Positions 46,196 to 54,861 of a stretch of 64,000 nt of DNA are shown here, piece after piece (the stretch's first letter is position 1; every line of letters begins with the position of its first letter). The stretch comes from Cellulosimicrobium cellulans. GTDB taxonomy: Bacteria; Actinomycetota; Actinomycetes; Actinomycetales; Cellulomonadaceae. The translations under genes were made by a program, and so were the position numbers. The stretch spans positions 62,001-126,000 of the forward strand of contig NZ_BJNZ01000002.1 of the NCBI RefSeq assembly GCF_006539945.1, in the 5' to 3' direction. The notes beneath the pieces are model-generated. The model was given only the letters and a program-made list of their open reading frames with translations, did not search any database and had not been told where the DNA came from.

Positions 46196-47311
46196 TCACG
46201 GACGCAGGGCGTCCTCAGCCGGCGTCCACGGCAGGTGGTGCGCCGCCGCGACGGCCTCGTTGAGGAGGACTCCGCGGTGGGTGGACGCTCCCGCTCGGAG
46301 GATCGGGACGTCCCGCACCGCGTCCACGCCTCCGTCCGCGAGCGCCGTGAGGTAGGGCAGGGTCGCGCTCGTCAGCGCGAGCGTGCTCGTCACGGGGACG
46401 GCGCCCGGCATGTTCGCGACGCAGTAGAACGTCGTGCCGTGCACGGCGAAGGTCGGGTCGTCGTGGGTCGTGGGACGGGAGCCCTCGAAGCACCCGCCCT
46501 GGTCGACCGCGACGTCCACGAGGACCGCGCCGGAGCGCATGCGCGCGACGAGGTCGTCGGTGACGAGCCGCGGGGCACGCGCGCCCGCCACGAGCACGGC
46601 TCCGACGACGAGATCGGCCTCGAGCACCTCGCGCTCGATCGCATACGCGCTCGACACGACGGTGCGCACGTGGCCGGAGAACTCCTGGTCGACGGCGCGC
46701 AGCACGGGCAGCGACAGGTCGACGACGGTGACCTCGGCGCGCATGCCGACGGCGATCTCGGCCGCGTTGCGGCCCGCGGTCCCGCCCCCGAGGACGACGA
46801 CGCGTCCGGGCCGCGTGCCCGGCACCCCGCCGAGGAGGACGCCGCGGCCGCCCGCGGGCCGCTGGAGGAGCCAGGAGCCGACCTGGGTCGCCATGCGCCC
46901 GGCGACCTCGCTCATGGGCGCGAGCAGCGGGAGCGTGCCGTCGGGCGCCTGCGCCGTCTCGTACGCGACGGACGTCGTGCCCGCGTCGAGCAGGGCACGC
47001 GTGCAGTCGCCGTCGGCCGCGAGGTGCAGGTAGGCGAAGAGCAGGAGGTCGTCGCGCAGGAGCGCGTACTCGCTCGCGACCGGCTCCTTGACCTTGCAGA
47101 CGAGCTCGGCCTCGCCCCACACCTCCTCTGCGGTCGGCACGATGCACGCGCCGGCACGCTCGAACTCGGCGTCGGGCAGGTGGGAGCCGGTCCCGGCCCC
47201 GGACTGGACGAGCACGTCGTGCCCGGACCGCACGAGGTGGTGGGCGCCGGCGGGGGTGAGCGCGACGCGGTCCTCGTGGTTCTTGACCTCGGTGGGTATG
47301 CCGATCCTCAT
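46196..47311 (-). CDS. ald: Alanine dehydrogenase
   Basis: Ald interconverts alanine and pyruvate plus ammonia with NAD. The protein is 371 residues. It starts MRIGIPTEVKNHEDRVALTP; catalytic Lys lies in CKVKEP and His in YLHLAADG. The NAD loop is VVVLGGGTAGRNAAEIA, and DVAVDQGGCFEG is highly conserved. The ATG diverges from an amino-acid permease gene 109 bp away, which suggests a shared alanine or branched-chain amino acid response; no Lrp/AldR regulator is adjacent. Confidence 0.96.
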   Translation of the reverse strand: MRIGIPTEVKNHEDRVALTPAGAHHLVRSGHDVLVQSGAGTGSHLPDAEFERAGACIVPTAEEVWGEAELVCKVKEPVASEYALLRDDLLLFAYLHLAADGDCTRALLDAGTTSVAYETAQAPDGTLPLLAPMSEVAGRMATQVGSWLLQRPAGGRGVLLGGVPGTRPGRVVVLGGGTAGRNAAEIAVGMRAEVTVVDLSLPVLRAVDQEFSGHVRTVVSSAYAIEREVLEADLVVGAVLVAGARAPRLVTDDLVARMRSGAVLVDVAVDQGGCFEGSRPTTHDDPTFAVHGTTFYCVANMPGAVPVTSTLALTSATLPYLTALADGGVDAVRDVPILRAGASTHRGVLLNEAVAAAHHLPWTPAEDALRP

Positions 47312-47420
47312 GGTCCAGTGTGGTCGCACCACCCCGCTCCGCGCAGGGTGGCAGGATCTTGTCGGAGCGTGTCCTTCCAGCCGCTCGTTCCGGGAGCGCC
47401 GTGCGGCCAGGGTAGAGCGC

Positions 47421-48752
47421 GTGAACACGACACCTCTCGCGACGCCGCGCACCGCCACGGACCACGGCGCGACGACGAGCGACGCTCTCTCGCGCGAGCA
47501 CCCGCCGTCGGGCACCCTGGGTCTCGCGCGCGGCAGCGCCCTGTACGTGGCGAGCGTGCTCGGCACGGGCGTGCTCGCGCTCCCCGGGCTCGCCACGCGC
47601 GCCGCCGGACCCGCGTCCGTCCTCGCCGTCGCCCTGGTGCTCGTCGCGAGCATCCCGCTCGCCGGCACGTTCGCGGCGCTCGCCGCGCGGCACCCGGACC
47701 GGGGCGGCGTCGCGAGCGCGGTGCGCGCGGCTCTCGGCCCGACGGCGGCCCGCGCCACGGGCTACTGGTTCTATCTCGGCGTGTGCGTCGGCGTCCCCGT
47801 CGTGGCAGTGCTCGGCGCGGAGTACGTCGTCGCGGTCGTGGGCGCGGACCGCGGCGTCGTCCCCGTCGTGGCCGTCGCGCTCGTCGTCGTGCCGGCGGTC
47901 GCCGTGGCGCTCGGGATCCGCGTGGCCGGCGCCGTGCAGCTCGGGCTCACGTCCCTGCTGCTCGCCGCCGTCGTCGTGGTGGTCGCGGTGGCGGCGCCCG
48001 CCGCGACCACCGAGCGGTTCACGCCGTTCCTCAGCGAGGGGTGGTCCGGCGTCGGCTCCGCGGTGAGCCTGTTCGTCTGGGCGTTCGCGGGCTGGGAGGT
48101 CGGCACGCACGTCTCGGCCGACTTCCGCGACCCGCGCCGCACCATCCCCGCCGCGACGGGCGTCGCGCTCGTCGTCGTCGGCGTCGCCTACCTCGCCCTG
48201 CAGGTCGCCACGGTCGGCGTGCTCGGCACCGGGGCCGGCTCCGGCACCGTCGCGCTGCTGGACCTCGCGCGCACGGGCGCGCCCGCTGCGGGGCCCGTGG
48301 TGGTCGGCGTCGTGGCGGCGATCGTCACGTCCGGCGTGCTCACCGCCTACCTCGCGGCGTTCGCCAACCTCGGCCAGGCGCTCGCACGCGACGGCGACCT
48401 GCCGCGCCCGCTCGCCGCGCTCTCCGGCCGCGCGGGCGTCCCGCGGCGCGCGCTCGCCGTCACCCTCGTGCTCAGCGCGGGCTACCTCGCGCTGCTCGTC
48501 GCCACCGGCCTCGACCTCGAGCCGTTCGTCCGGGTGCACACGAGCTGCATGGTGGCGGTGTACGCGCTCGGGATGCTCGCCGCGCTGCGGCTGCTCCCCC
48601 GCCGCACCGTCGGCTGGTGGCTCGCCGCCGTCGCGACCGTCCTCACGGGCGTCCTGCTCGTCCTGGCCGGCGCGTCGCTCGTCGCCCCGGCCCTCCTCGC
48701 CGTCGGTGCCGTCACGGTCACGCTCGTGCGGCGCCGGCACGCCACGTCCTGA
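47421..48752 (+). CDS. APC superfamily amino acid permease
   Basis: This 443-residue integral membrane protein has about 12 helices. It carries the APC N-terminal pattern GSALYVASVLGTGVLALPG (helix 1 with the unwound GTG substrate site) and FVWAFAGWEVGTHVSADFRDPRRTIP (helix 6). It probably imports an amino acid. The GTG at 47421 is chosen because it begins the polar lead; it diverges from ald, so alanine or a related amino acid is a reasonable guess. Confidence 0.88.
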   Translation: MNTTPLATPRTATDHGATTSDALSREHPPSGTLGLARGSALYVASVLGTGVLALPGLATRAAGPASVLAVALVLVASIPLAGTFAALAARHPDRGGVASAVRAALGPTAARATGYWFYLGVCVGVPVVAVLGAEYVVAVVGADRGVVPVVAVALVVVPAVAVALGIRVAGAVQLGLTSLLLAAVVVVVAVAAPAATTERFTPFLSEGWSGVGSAVSLFVWAFAGWEVGTHVSADFRDPRRTIPAATGVALVVVGVAYLALQVATVGVLGTGAGSGTVALLDLARTGAPAAGPVVVGVVAAIVTSGVLTAYLAAFANLGQALARDGDLPRPLAALSGRAGVPRRALAVTLVLSAGYLALLVATGLDLEPFVRVHTSCMVAVYALGMLAALRLLPRRTVGWWLAAVATVLTGVLLVLAGASLVAPALLAVGAVTVTLVRRRHATS

Positions 48753-48826
48753 GCGCGCCGGCGGGCCACGAGAATCGCCCTCCCTGCCCGTTCCCCGCCG
48801 CGGCGCCGTCCGCTACGGTCGACGGC

Positions 48827-49129
48827 ATGCCCACGTGGACGGACCCGGGCCCGGTGGAGTTCGACGCCGTCGTGATCGCCGCCGGGACGCGCTCGGGAGC
48901 GTTCGTCGCGCTCCCGTACGACGCCGTCGACCTGTTCGGCACGCGCGGCCGGGTCCCCGTCGTCGCCGAGGTCGACGACGTGCGGTACCGCGCCTCGCTC
49001 GTCGCCTACGGCGGCCCGCACCTGCTCGCCGTCCTCCGGTCGGTGCGTGCCACGACCGGCAAGGGCGTCGGGGACACCGTGCACGTCTCCGTCCGGCTCG
49101 CCGCGGAGGTCTCGGCGGTCCCCCGGTAG
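48827..49129 (+). CDS. DUF1905 domain protein
   Basis: This 100-residue single-domain protein matches DUF1905: an initial PGPVEFDAVV, ...SGAFVALPYDAVDLFG, RVPVVAEVDDVRYRASL and GVGDTVHVSVRL. The domain is a small beta-barrel of unknown function, sometimes found with bacteriocin-protection (YdeI-like) regions. TACGGT at 48814-48819 lies 7 nt before the ATG, so the mRNA is probably leaderless. Confidence 0.85.
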   Translation: MPTWTDPGPVEFDAVVIAAGTRSGAFVALPYDAVDLFGTRGRVPVVAEVDDVRYRASLVAYGGPHLLAVLRSVRATTGKGVGDTVHVSVRLAAEVSAVPR

Positions 49130-49165
49130 GTCCGACGCCGCCCGGATCCCGCGGGGTCGTGCGGA

Positions 49166-50455
49166 TCAGCCGGCGGCGTCCTCGGCCGTGCCCGCCGACC
49201 CGGGCAAGGCATCACCGAGCGCGATCTCCTTCGCCGTCGGCAGCTCCTCCTCCATGGGAGGGTCCTTGTGCCGCAGGTGCGAGAACACCGACCACGCGAC
49301 GGCGACCAGCGGCACGGAGACGACCGCCCCGAGTATCCCCGCGAGCAGCGTCCCGGCGGTCACCGCGATCGCCACGACGACCGGGTGCAGCGACACCTGC
49401 TTGCCCATGACGAGCGGCTGGAGGATGTGGCCCTCGAACTGCCCGATGAGGGCGATGCCGATCGTCACCGCGAGCGCGATCCACAGGCCCTTCGCGGCGA
49501 GCGCGACGATCGCCGCGATGATCATCGCGAGCGGCGCGCCGATGATCGGGATGAACGCGCCGATGAAGACGAGCACCGCGAGCGGCGCGGCGAGCGGCAC
49601 GCCGAGGATCCCGAGGAAGATGCCCGCGAGGATGCCGTCCGTCAGGGCGATGATCACGGTCCCGCGCGCGTAGCCCGAGAACGTGTACCAGCCCGCGCCG
49701 CCCGCGATCTTCCAGCTGTCGCGCGAGCGTGACGGCAGCTGGTTGAGGAACCACGTCCACATGTCCTTGCCCTTGGCCAGGAAGAACACGGTGCAGAAGA
49801 TCGCGAGGGCGATCGCGGCGAACGCCTCGAACACCGAGCCGGCGCTCGCGGCCGCCTGGCTCGCGATGTCGCCGCCGTGCTCGGTCAGCCACTGCCGACC
49901 GTTCTCGATCCAGCTGTTGACGTCGTCCGCGGTGATCGTCACCGGCAGCGGGCCGTTCTCGAGGAACTCGAAGATCTGGTCGATGCCGTTGCTGAACTGG
50001 TCCGCGAGGCTCTGCCACTGGCCCGCGACCGAGGTGATGACGTACGTCAGCAGCCCAGCGATGAACAGCAACGCGGAGAAGATCGCCAGCCCCGTCGCCA
50101 GCCCTCGGGGCATGACCTTCGCGTAGAAGTCGGTGACGGGCCGCAGGACCGACGTGATGACGAGGGCGAGGAAGACGGCGACGAAGACGAGCTGCACCTG
50201 CGCCGTCGCGAAGAAGATGAGCGCGACCGCCGCGACGATCATGAGCAGGCGCCACGACCAGCCCGCCGTCGTGCGCAACCACGCGGGCACCGACTCGTCG
50301 TACCCGACGACCGACGGGTTGCGTCGCGCCCCGGCGACCTTCCGCGCCGCGCTCGACGCCCCCGCGAGATGCTTCACCGACGCTGCCGAACGGTCCGAGC
50401 CGGAGCCCGGTCGTGGGGTGGGGACCGCTGCCGCCGGTCGCTGCTCGTCCGTCAC
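49166..50455 (-). CDS. AI-2E family transporter
   Basis: This 429-residue membrane protein has about eight helices of the AI-2E/PerM family. An extracytoplasmic region between helices 3 and 4 (about residues 140-200) precedes the family segments LAKGKDMWTWFLNQLP, GTVIIALTDGILAGIFLGILG, AFIPIIGAPL and GQFEGHILQPLVMGK. The name comes from E. coli TqsA; the substrate here is unknown, and some members are Na+/H+ antiporters. GTG at 50455 follows GGAGG. It diverges from tRNA-Leu. Confidence 0.9.
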   Translation of the reverse strand: MTDEQRPAAAVPTPRPGSGSDRSAASVKHLAGASSAARKVAGARRNPSVVGYDESVPAWLRTTAGWSWRLLMIVAAVALIFFATAQVQLVFVAVFLALVITSVLRPVTDFYAKVMPRGLATGLAIFSALLFIAGLLTYVITSVAGQWQSLADQFSNGIDQIFEFLENGPLPVTITADDVNSWIENGRQWLTEHGGDIASQAAASAGSVFEAFAAIALAIFCTVFFLAKGKDMWTWFLNQLPSRSRDSWKIAGGAGWYTFSGYARGTVIIALTDGILAGIFLGILGVPLAAPLAVLVFIGAFIPIIGAPLAMIIAAIVALAAKGLWIALAVTIGIALIGQFEGHILQPLVMGKQVSLHPVVVAIAVTAGTLLAGILGAVVSVPLVAVAWSVFSHLRHKDPPMEEELPTAKEIALGDALPGSAGTAEDAAG

Positions 50456-50600
50456 ACGTGCCTCCGCCCGGTCGTGGCCCTCATCCGCCCAGTCTGCCCC
50501 AGGTCGTCCCCCCACGCCGGGTTGCCGCACCGGGCCGTCGTCCCACGTCGGCCCGGTGCCGACCGGCGACCGCGATGTGAGGACCACGCCCGAACCGTGC

Positions 50601-50606
50601 TATGTT
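50601..50606 (+). promoter_or_regulatory. -10 element of tRNA-Leu
   Basis: TGCTATGTT contains an extended -10 (TATGTT) about 44 nt before the tRNA. No strong -35 is seen. A small hairpin CGGCG-GAAA-CGCCG lies in the leader. Confidence 0.45.
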
Positions 50607-50649
50607 TTTCCCCGCACCGGAACGGCGGAAACGCCGGGAAGGTCCACTC

Positions 50650-50734
50650 GTCCGGGTGGCGGAATGGCAGACGCGCTAGCTTGAGGTGCTAGTGCCCTTT
50701 ATCGGGCGTGGGGGTTCAAGTCCCCCTCCGGACA
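50650..50734 (+). tRNA. tRNA-Leu, anticodon GAG
   Basis: The 85-nt gene folds into a type II tRNA. The acceptor stem GTCCGGG pairs with TCCGGAC (one G-U), the anticodon stem CTAGC/GCTAG encloses loop TTGAGGT, giving anticodon GAG, and a long variable arm (GTGCCCTTTATCGGGC) identifies a leucine tRNA. The T arm is GGGGG-TTCAAGT-CCCCC. The discriminator is A and CCA is not encoded. Confidence 0.95.
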
Positions 50735-50742
50735 CTCTGTGA

Positions 50743-50780
50743 ACGGCCCCTGCACTGCGGAGACGCAGGGCGGGGGCCGT
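50743..50780 (+). terminator. Hairpin after tRNA-Leu
   Basis: ACGGCCCC pairs with GGGGCCGT around an interior TGC/GCA helix, 8 nt after the tRNA. It is followed by CCTCGTTC, a weak T-rich tail. Confidence 0.6.
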
Positions 50781-51137
50781 CCTCGTTCGCCGCCCGCCGG
50801 TGGCACCTCGCGCACCCACCCGTGCCGGCCGGCCGGCCACGAGCGTGTCGAAGAGCCAGGTCGCCTCCGGAGCCGCCGCGGGTTCGCGCACCGTCTGGCG
50901 GCCCGACCGGTACGTCCGCTCGGACGCGGCGGCCGTGCTGCCCGCGTCCTGCCGCGACCCGTCGGCACGCCCGACGTTCGAGAGTCGTCCAACGCCTCGG
51001 GGCTCCCTGCGGGTCGGGTACCGGCCTTCCGGCGTCCGGAACCCCGGAGTACGCACCCGTGCAGGCGGGACCTTCGACCCTGGGGCCAGGACCGCGGCCG
51101 CAGAATCCTGAAGGCATCGACGACGATCGGAGCCCTC
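50781..51137. other. 357-bp spacer between tRNA-Leu and the sulfur gene cluster
   Basis: No convincing gene, repeat or copy of the tRNA 3' end was found. Open frames here are Arg/Pro/Gly-rich and look like chance frames in GC-rich DNA. The last 20 bp carry the ribosome-binding site GGAG for the next gene. CAGAAT near 51111 could be its -10 element. Confidence 0.5.
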
Positions 51138-52382
51138 ATGAATCGCCTGGTGATCCTCGGGGCCGGCACCGCAGGGACGATGGCGGCCAACCGTCTACGA
51201 CGCCGCCTGCCGCGCGACTGGTCCGTCACCCTCGTCGACCGCGACGACATGCATCTGTACCAGCCAGGCCTGTTGCTCCTCCCCTTCGGTGTCTACGAGC
51301 CGCACGACCTGCTACGGCCTCGTGACCGCTTCCTGCGCGACGGCGTCGAGCTCGTCCTCGCGGAGGTCGAGCGCGTCGACGCCGACGCCTCGCACGTCCG
51401 TCTCCGCGACGGCCGCAGCCTGGGGTACGACCTGCTCGTGATCGCGACCGGTACCTCGCCGCGTCCCGACCAGACCCCCGGCATGACGGGCGCAGCGTGG
51501 CGAGGCAGCATCTTCGACTTCTTCACGCTCGACGGCGCGCTCGCGCTGCGAGACGCGCTCGCCCGATGGCCCGGCGGCCGGCTCGTCGTCCACGTCACCG
51601 AGATGCCGATCAAGTGCCCGGTCGCCCCGCTCGAGTTCTCGTTCCTCGCCGACGCGTTCTTCGCCGAGCGCGGGACGCGCAGCAGGGTCGACCTCACCTA
51701 TGCGACGCCGCTCGAGGGGGCCTTCACCAAGCCGGTCGCCTCGGAGCACCTGGGCGCGATGCTCGCCGAGCGGGACATCGCCGTGGAACCGGACTTCGTC
51801 GTCGACCATATCGACCCGGACTCGCGGCTCCTCGTGTCCGTGGACGACCGCGAGATCCCGTTCGACCTGCTCGTGACCGTGCCACTGAACATGGGCGACG
51901 AGCTCGTCGCGCGCTCAGGTCTGGGTGACGAGCTCAACTACGTGCCCGTGGACAGGTACACCCTGCAGTCTCGCGCGCACGCCGACGTGTTCGCGATCGG
52001 GGATGCCAACGACATCCCCGCCTCGAAGGCCGGGTCGGTGGCGCACTTCTCCATGGACGGCTTCGTGGAGAACGTCGTCGACCACGTCCGCGGGCGGCCC
52101 ATGACGCACCGGTTCGACGGCCACGCCAACTGCTTCGTGGAGTCGGGACACGGCAAGGGCCTGCTCATCGACTTCAACTACGACACCGAACCGCTGCCCG
52201 GGGTCTATCCGTACCCGCGGATCGGCCCGCTCAGCCTGCTCAAGGAGACCCGCGCCAACCACCTGGGAAAGCTCGCGTTCCGGCACCTGTACTGGAACGT
52301 GCTGCTCCCCGGACGGTCGATGCCCGTCCCGTCCCTGATGTCCATGGCCGGCAAGGAGACTGCCGGCACCCCGGGGAGGTAA
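51138..52382 (+). CDS. Sulfide:quinone-oxidoreductase-like FAD/NAD(P)-binding protein
   Basis: The 414-residue flavoprotein has the N-terminal FAD motif VILGAGTAGTMAANRL, a second dinucleotide region (DLLVIATGTSPRPDQTPG) and the C-terminal FAD contact DVFAIGDANDIPASKAGS. Cys in EMPIKCPVAPLEF corresponds to a redox cysteine of SQR enzymes; a second Cys lies at ANCFVE. The pattern suggests an SQR-like enzyme moving electrons from sulfide or persulfide to quinone, with a tail that could bind the membrane. It is followed 2 bp later by DsrC/TusE and then DsrE, supporting a sulfur role. Confidence 0.87.
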   Translation: MNRLVILGAGTAGTMAANRLRRRLPRDWSVTLVDRDDMHLYQPGLLLLPFGVYEPHDLLRPRDRFLRDGVELVLAEVERVDADASHVRLRDGRSLGYDLLVIATGTSPRPDQTPGMTGAAWRGSIFDFFTLDGALALRDALARWPGGRLVVHVTEMPIKCPVAPLEFSFLADAFFAERGTRSRVDLTYATPLEGAFTKPVASEHLGAMLAERDIAVEPDFVVDHIDPDSRLLVSVDDREIPFDLLVTVPLNMGDELVARSGLGDELNYVPVDRYTLQSRAHADVFAIGDANDIPASKAGSVAHFSMDGFVENVVDHVRGRPMTHRFDGHANCFVESGHGKGLLIDFNYDTEPLPGVYPYPRIGPLSLLKETRANHLGKLAFRHLYWNVLLPGRSMPVPSLMSMAGKETAGTPGR

Positions 52383-52384
52383 CC

Positions 52385-52699
52385 GTGCCCACGATCCAGA
52401 TCCACGACAAGACCGTCCACGTCGACGACGAGGGATTCCTCACCGAGTTCGGCGAGTGGGACGAAGACGTCGCGCGCGTCCTGGCGCAGCAGATCGGCGT
52501 CGAGATGTCCGACCGGCACTGGGACGTCGTGCGCTTCCTGCGCCAGGACTACGCCGAACGTGGCGAGACCGCGACCACCCGGCGCGTGGGCGTCGTCGGC
52601 CACGTCCCCGTCAAGGAGCAGTTCGCGCTGTTCCCGAAGAAGCCCGGCAAGAAGATGGCCTACGTCGCCGGGCTGCCCAAGCCGCACGGCTGCGTCTGA
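52385..52699 (+). CDS. DsrC/TusE-family sulfur carrier protein
   Basis: The 104-residue protein has the DsrC/TusE fold and the strongly conserved C-terminus GLPKPHGCV with the penultimate cysteine (CysA) that carries persulfide sulfur. The second DsrC cysteine, 11 residues earlier, is replaced by Ala, so it cannot form the DsrC trisulfide and resembles TusE or regulatory relatives. Also visible are DEDVARVLAQQIGV and DRHWDVVRFLRQDY. GTG start, 2 bp after the SQR-like gene. It probably relays sulfur between the oxidoreductase and the DsrE-like protein. Confidence 0.9.
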   Translation: MPTIQIHDKTVHVDDEGFLTEFGEWDEDVARVLAQQIGVEMSDRHWDVVRFLRQDYAERGETATTRRVGVVGHVPVKEQFALFPKKPGKKMAYVAGLPKPHGCV

Positions 52700-52708
52700 G
52701 AGGTCACC

Positions 52709-53248
52709 ATGACCACCACCGACCGTCCCTCCGTCGCCCTCGTCCCGAACTTCGACGACGACGACGCGGCGGGCCGCAAGCTCGCCATCATCTGTTCCAA
52801 GGGCAATCTCGACATGGCCTACCCGGGCCTGATCCTCGGCAACGCCGCGCTCGGCGAGGGCGTCGAGACCCACCTGTTCTTCACGTTCTGGGGCTTCGAC
52901 ATGATCATGCGCTCGCGCGCGGACGACCTGTCGTTCTCCCCGGTCGCGAACACCGCGATGCATCTGCCGATCAAGGACGTGCGCCTCCCGCAGGCGCTCG
53001 CACCGGTGCCCGGGATCAGCGCCATGACGACCCGCATGATGAAGAAGCAGATGGAGGATCTCGGCATCCCCCCGGTACCGGAGTTCCTCGACCAGATCGT
53101 CGCCGCCGGCGGCCACCTGTGGGCCTGTCGGCTCACGGCCGAGATGCAGAAGCTCGACGCCTCCGACTTCCGCGAGGACATCGAGGGCGTGATCAGCGCC
53201 GCCGACTTCATCGACAAGACGGCGGGCGCGCAGCTGCTGTTCATCTGA
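52709..53248 (+). CDS. DsrE/DsrF/DrsH-like sulfur transfer protein
   Basis: The 179-residue protein belongs to the DsrE2-like family: a core KLAIICSKGNLDMAYPGLIL with one Cys, ALGEGVETHLFFTFWGFDMI, a central MMKKQMEDLG helix, and GGHLWACRLTAEMQKL with the second conserved Cys, likely the persulfide site. It is soluble or membrane-associated. It sits 9 bp after the DsrC/TusE gene and completes a three-gene sulfur-handling operon. Confidence 0.88.
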   Translation: MTTTDRPSVALVPNFDDDDAAGRKLAIICSKGNLDMAYPGLILGNAALGEGVETHLFFTFWGFDMIMRSRADDLSFSPVANTAMHLPIKDVRLPQALAPVPGISAMTTRMMKKQMEDLGIPPVPEFLDQIVAAGGHLWACRLTAEMQKLDASDFREDIEGVISAADFIDKTAGAQLLFI

Positions 53249-53279
53249 GCCCGCCGGTCGCGGAAGCGAGGTCGACGCC

Positions 53280-53957
53280 GTGCGCCGCTGGATCGTGCTC
53301 TGCGCCACGGCCGAGGCGGTCGGGATGACGGCCTCGGCCGCCGCCGCACGCGCCGCCACGGCGCTCGTCACGGCGGGCAGGAGCAGCGTGCTGGCGTGGA
53401 CGGTCGTGGTTCTCGGAGGGCTCCTCGAAGGCACCGCTCTGGGACTCGCCCAGCGAGCCGCGCTCACCTCTGTCGCGCCCACGCTGAACCGGCACCGGTG
53501 GCTCCTGGTGACCGTCGTCGTCGCGGGGCTCGGGTGGGCGGCCGGCTCCGCGCCCTCGGTCCTCGCCACGGACGACGGCGCGACCGCACCGGGACCTGTC
53601 GCCGCGCTGGGTGGTGCCGCCGCTCTCGGCCTCGTCATGGGTGCGGTCCTCGGCGCGGCTCAGGCCTGGGTGATACGACCGGCCGCCCAGCACCCGTGGC
53701 GCTGGGTCGGGATCAGCGCGGCGGCGTGGACCCCCGCGATGGCCGTGATCTTCACCGGTGCGAGCATCGCCCCGGCCGACTGGCCATGGGGGGCGGTCGC
53801 GCTCTTCGGGACGGCGACCGGCGCGGTCGCCGGTGCCGTGCTCGGCGCGGTGTGCGGCGCCCTCGCTCCCGCGCTGACGGCGCCGCAGCCGTCCCCCGCC
53901 GTCATCCGGACGGAGCCGAAGGGCTCTACCGGACCCCGGCGCACCCGCTCACCCTGA
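53280..53957 (+). CDS. Predicted membrane protein of the sulfur cluster
   Basis: The 225-residue protein has about six hydrophobic segments rich in Ala, Val and Gly and ends in a basic, Pro-rich tail. No family is recognised. It follows the DsrE-like gene by 31 bp on the same strand and could belong to the operon. The GTG at 53280 is the first start in the frame. Confidence 0.6.
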   Translation: MRRWIVLCATAEAVGMTASAAAARAATALVTAGRSSVLAWTVVVLGGLLEGTALGLAQRAALTSVAPTLNRHRWLLVTVVVAGLGWAAGSAPSVLATDDGATAPGPVAALGGAAALGLVMGAVLGAAQAWVIRPAAQHPWRWVGISAAAWTPAMAVIFTGASIAPADWPWGAVALFGTATGAVAGAVLGAVCGALAPALTAPQPSPAVIRTEPKGSTGPRRTRSP

Positions 53958-53959
53958 GA

Positions 53960-54115
53960 GGACGACGACCCACGACAGAGAGCAGCCCGCCGTTCCTCGT
54001 GCGGTGGTCCGACGACGGCTACGTGACGCTCTTCTTCCCCGGGCCTGACACGGTCGTCCACGACGGGACCGGCGACGACGTGGCGGCAGACACCACCGCG
54101 CGCACTCCCGCGTGA
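53960..54115 (+). pseudogene. C-terminal remnant of a DUF1918 protein
   Basis: The frame contains PPFLVRWSDDGYVTLFFPGPD, the conserved half of the DUF1918 domain (written as a single motif of 21 residues it spans 53975-54037). The N-terminal half of the domain and any start codon are missing, and the frame runs back into the preceding membrane gene in another frame. It is most simply read as a truncated gene left after a deletion or insertion. Confidence 0.65.
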
Positions 54116-54186
54116 GACCCTGGCGACGTGATCAGGCGTGGCAGCCTCACGGCGTCAGCACCGCCGCGGCACGGACGGAGTCTGGT

Positions 54187-54861
54187 GTGAAGGACGACAC
54201 GCGGGTCTTGATCGTCGAGGACGACCGCCAGCTTGCGCGGATGCTCGCGGAGATCCTCGTCGGCGAGGGCTACGTGGTCGACGTCGCGCACGACGGACAG
54301 CGCGGCCTGCACCTGGGGCTGACCCAGGAGTACGACCTGCTCGTGCTCGACCGTGGCCTGCCCGCGATCGAGGGTCTCGACCTGTTGTCGCGGCTGCGCT
54401 CGCGCGGCGTCCTGACCCCGGTGCTCGTCCTGTCGGCGCTGGGCAATCCTGCCGACCGGGTGGTGGGCCTGGACGCCGGGGCGGAGGACTACGTGGGCAA
54501 ACCGTTCGACGTCGAGGAGCTCTTGGCTCGTCTCCGCGCCCTGCGCCGCCGCACCGAGGCCTCCCCGTCCGGCTCGGGTGTCGTGCGCCTGCCCGGTGGC
54601 ACGTTCGACGCGGCGTCTCGGCGGGTGACGACCGACGACGGGACCACGGTCGACCTCTCGTCCCGTGAGTCGGTGCTCGCTGAGCTCCTGGCTCGGCATC
54701 CCCGCCAGGTCTTCCGTCGCGAGGATCTGCTGCACCGGGTGTTCCCCGACGCGACCGACCCCGGGGTGGTGGACACCTACGTCTACTACCTGCGCCGCAA
54801 GCTCGGGCGTCAGGTGGTCGAGACCGTGCGGGGCCTCGGGTACCGGTGGGGCGAGCTGTGA
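54187..54861 (+). CDS. OmpR/PhoB-family response regulator
   Basis: The 224-residue regulator has a receiver domain with acidic pocket IVEDD, phosphoacceptor Asp55 in LLVLDRGLP and Lys in DYVGKPFD, then a winged-helix domain ending VDTYVYYLRRKLG and VETVRGLGYRWG. The GTG at 54187 is used because MKDDTRVLIVEDD is the normal start. It overlaps the kinase gene by 4 bp. OmpR-type regulators bind tandem 11-bp repeats, and such a pair lies upstream of the convergent flavin operon at 58729-58750. Confidence 0.93.
   Translation: MKDDTRVLIVEDDRQLARMLAEILVGEGYVVDVAHDGQRGLHLGLTQEYDLLVLDRGLPAIEGLDLLSRLRSRGVLTPVLVLSALGNPADRVVGLDAGAEDYVGKPFDVEELLARLRALRRRTEASPSGSGVVRLPGGTFDAASRRVTTDDGTTVDLSSRESVLAELLARHPRQVFRREDLLHRVFPDATDPGVVDTYVYYLRRKLGRQVVETVRGLGYRWGEL

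Noticed and set aside
50800-51111. A 103-codon plus-strand frame between tRNA-Leu and the SQR-like gene
   Set aside because: It has no recognisable domain or ribosome-binding site, and comparable frames exist on the other strand.
50650-51137. An integrative element attached at tRNA-Leu
   Set aside because: No integrase, excisionase or duplicate of the tRNA end was found to the right. Only the change in gene content remains, reported as a weak finding.
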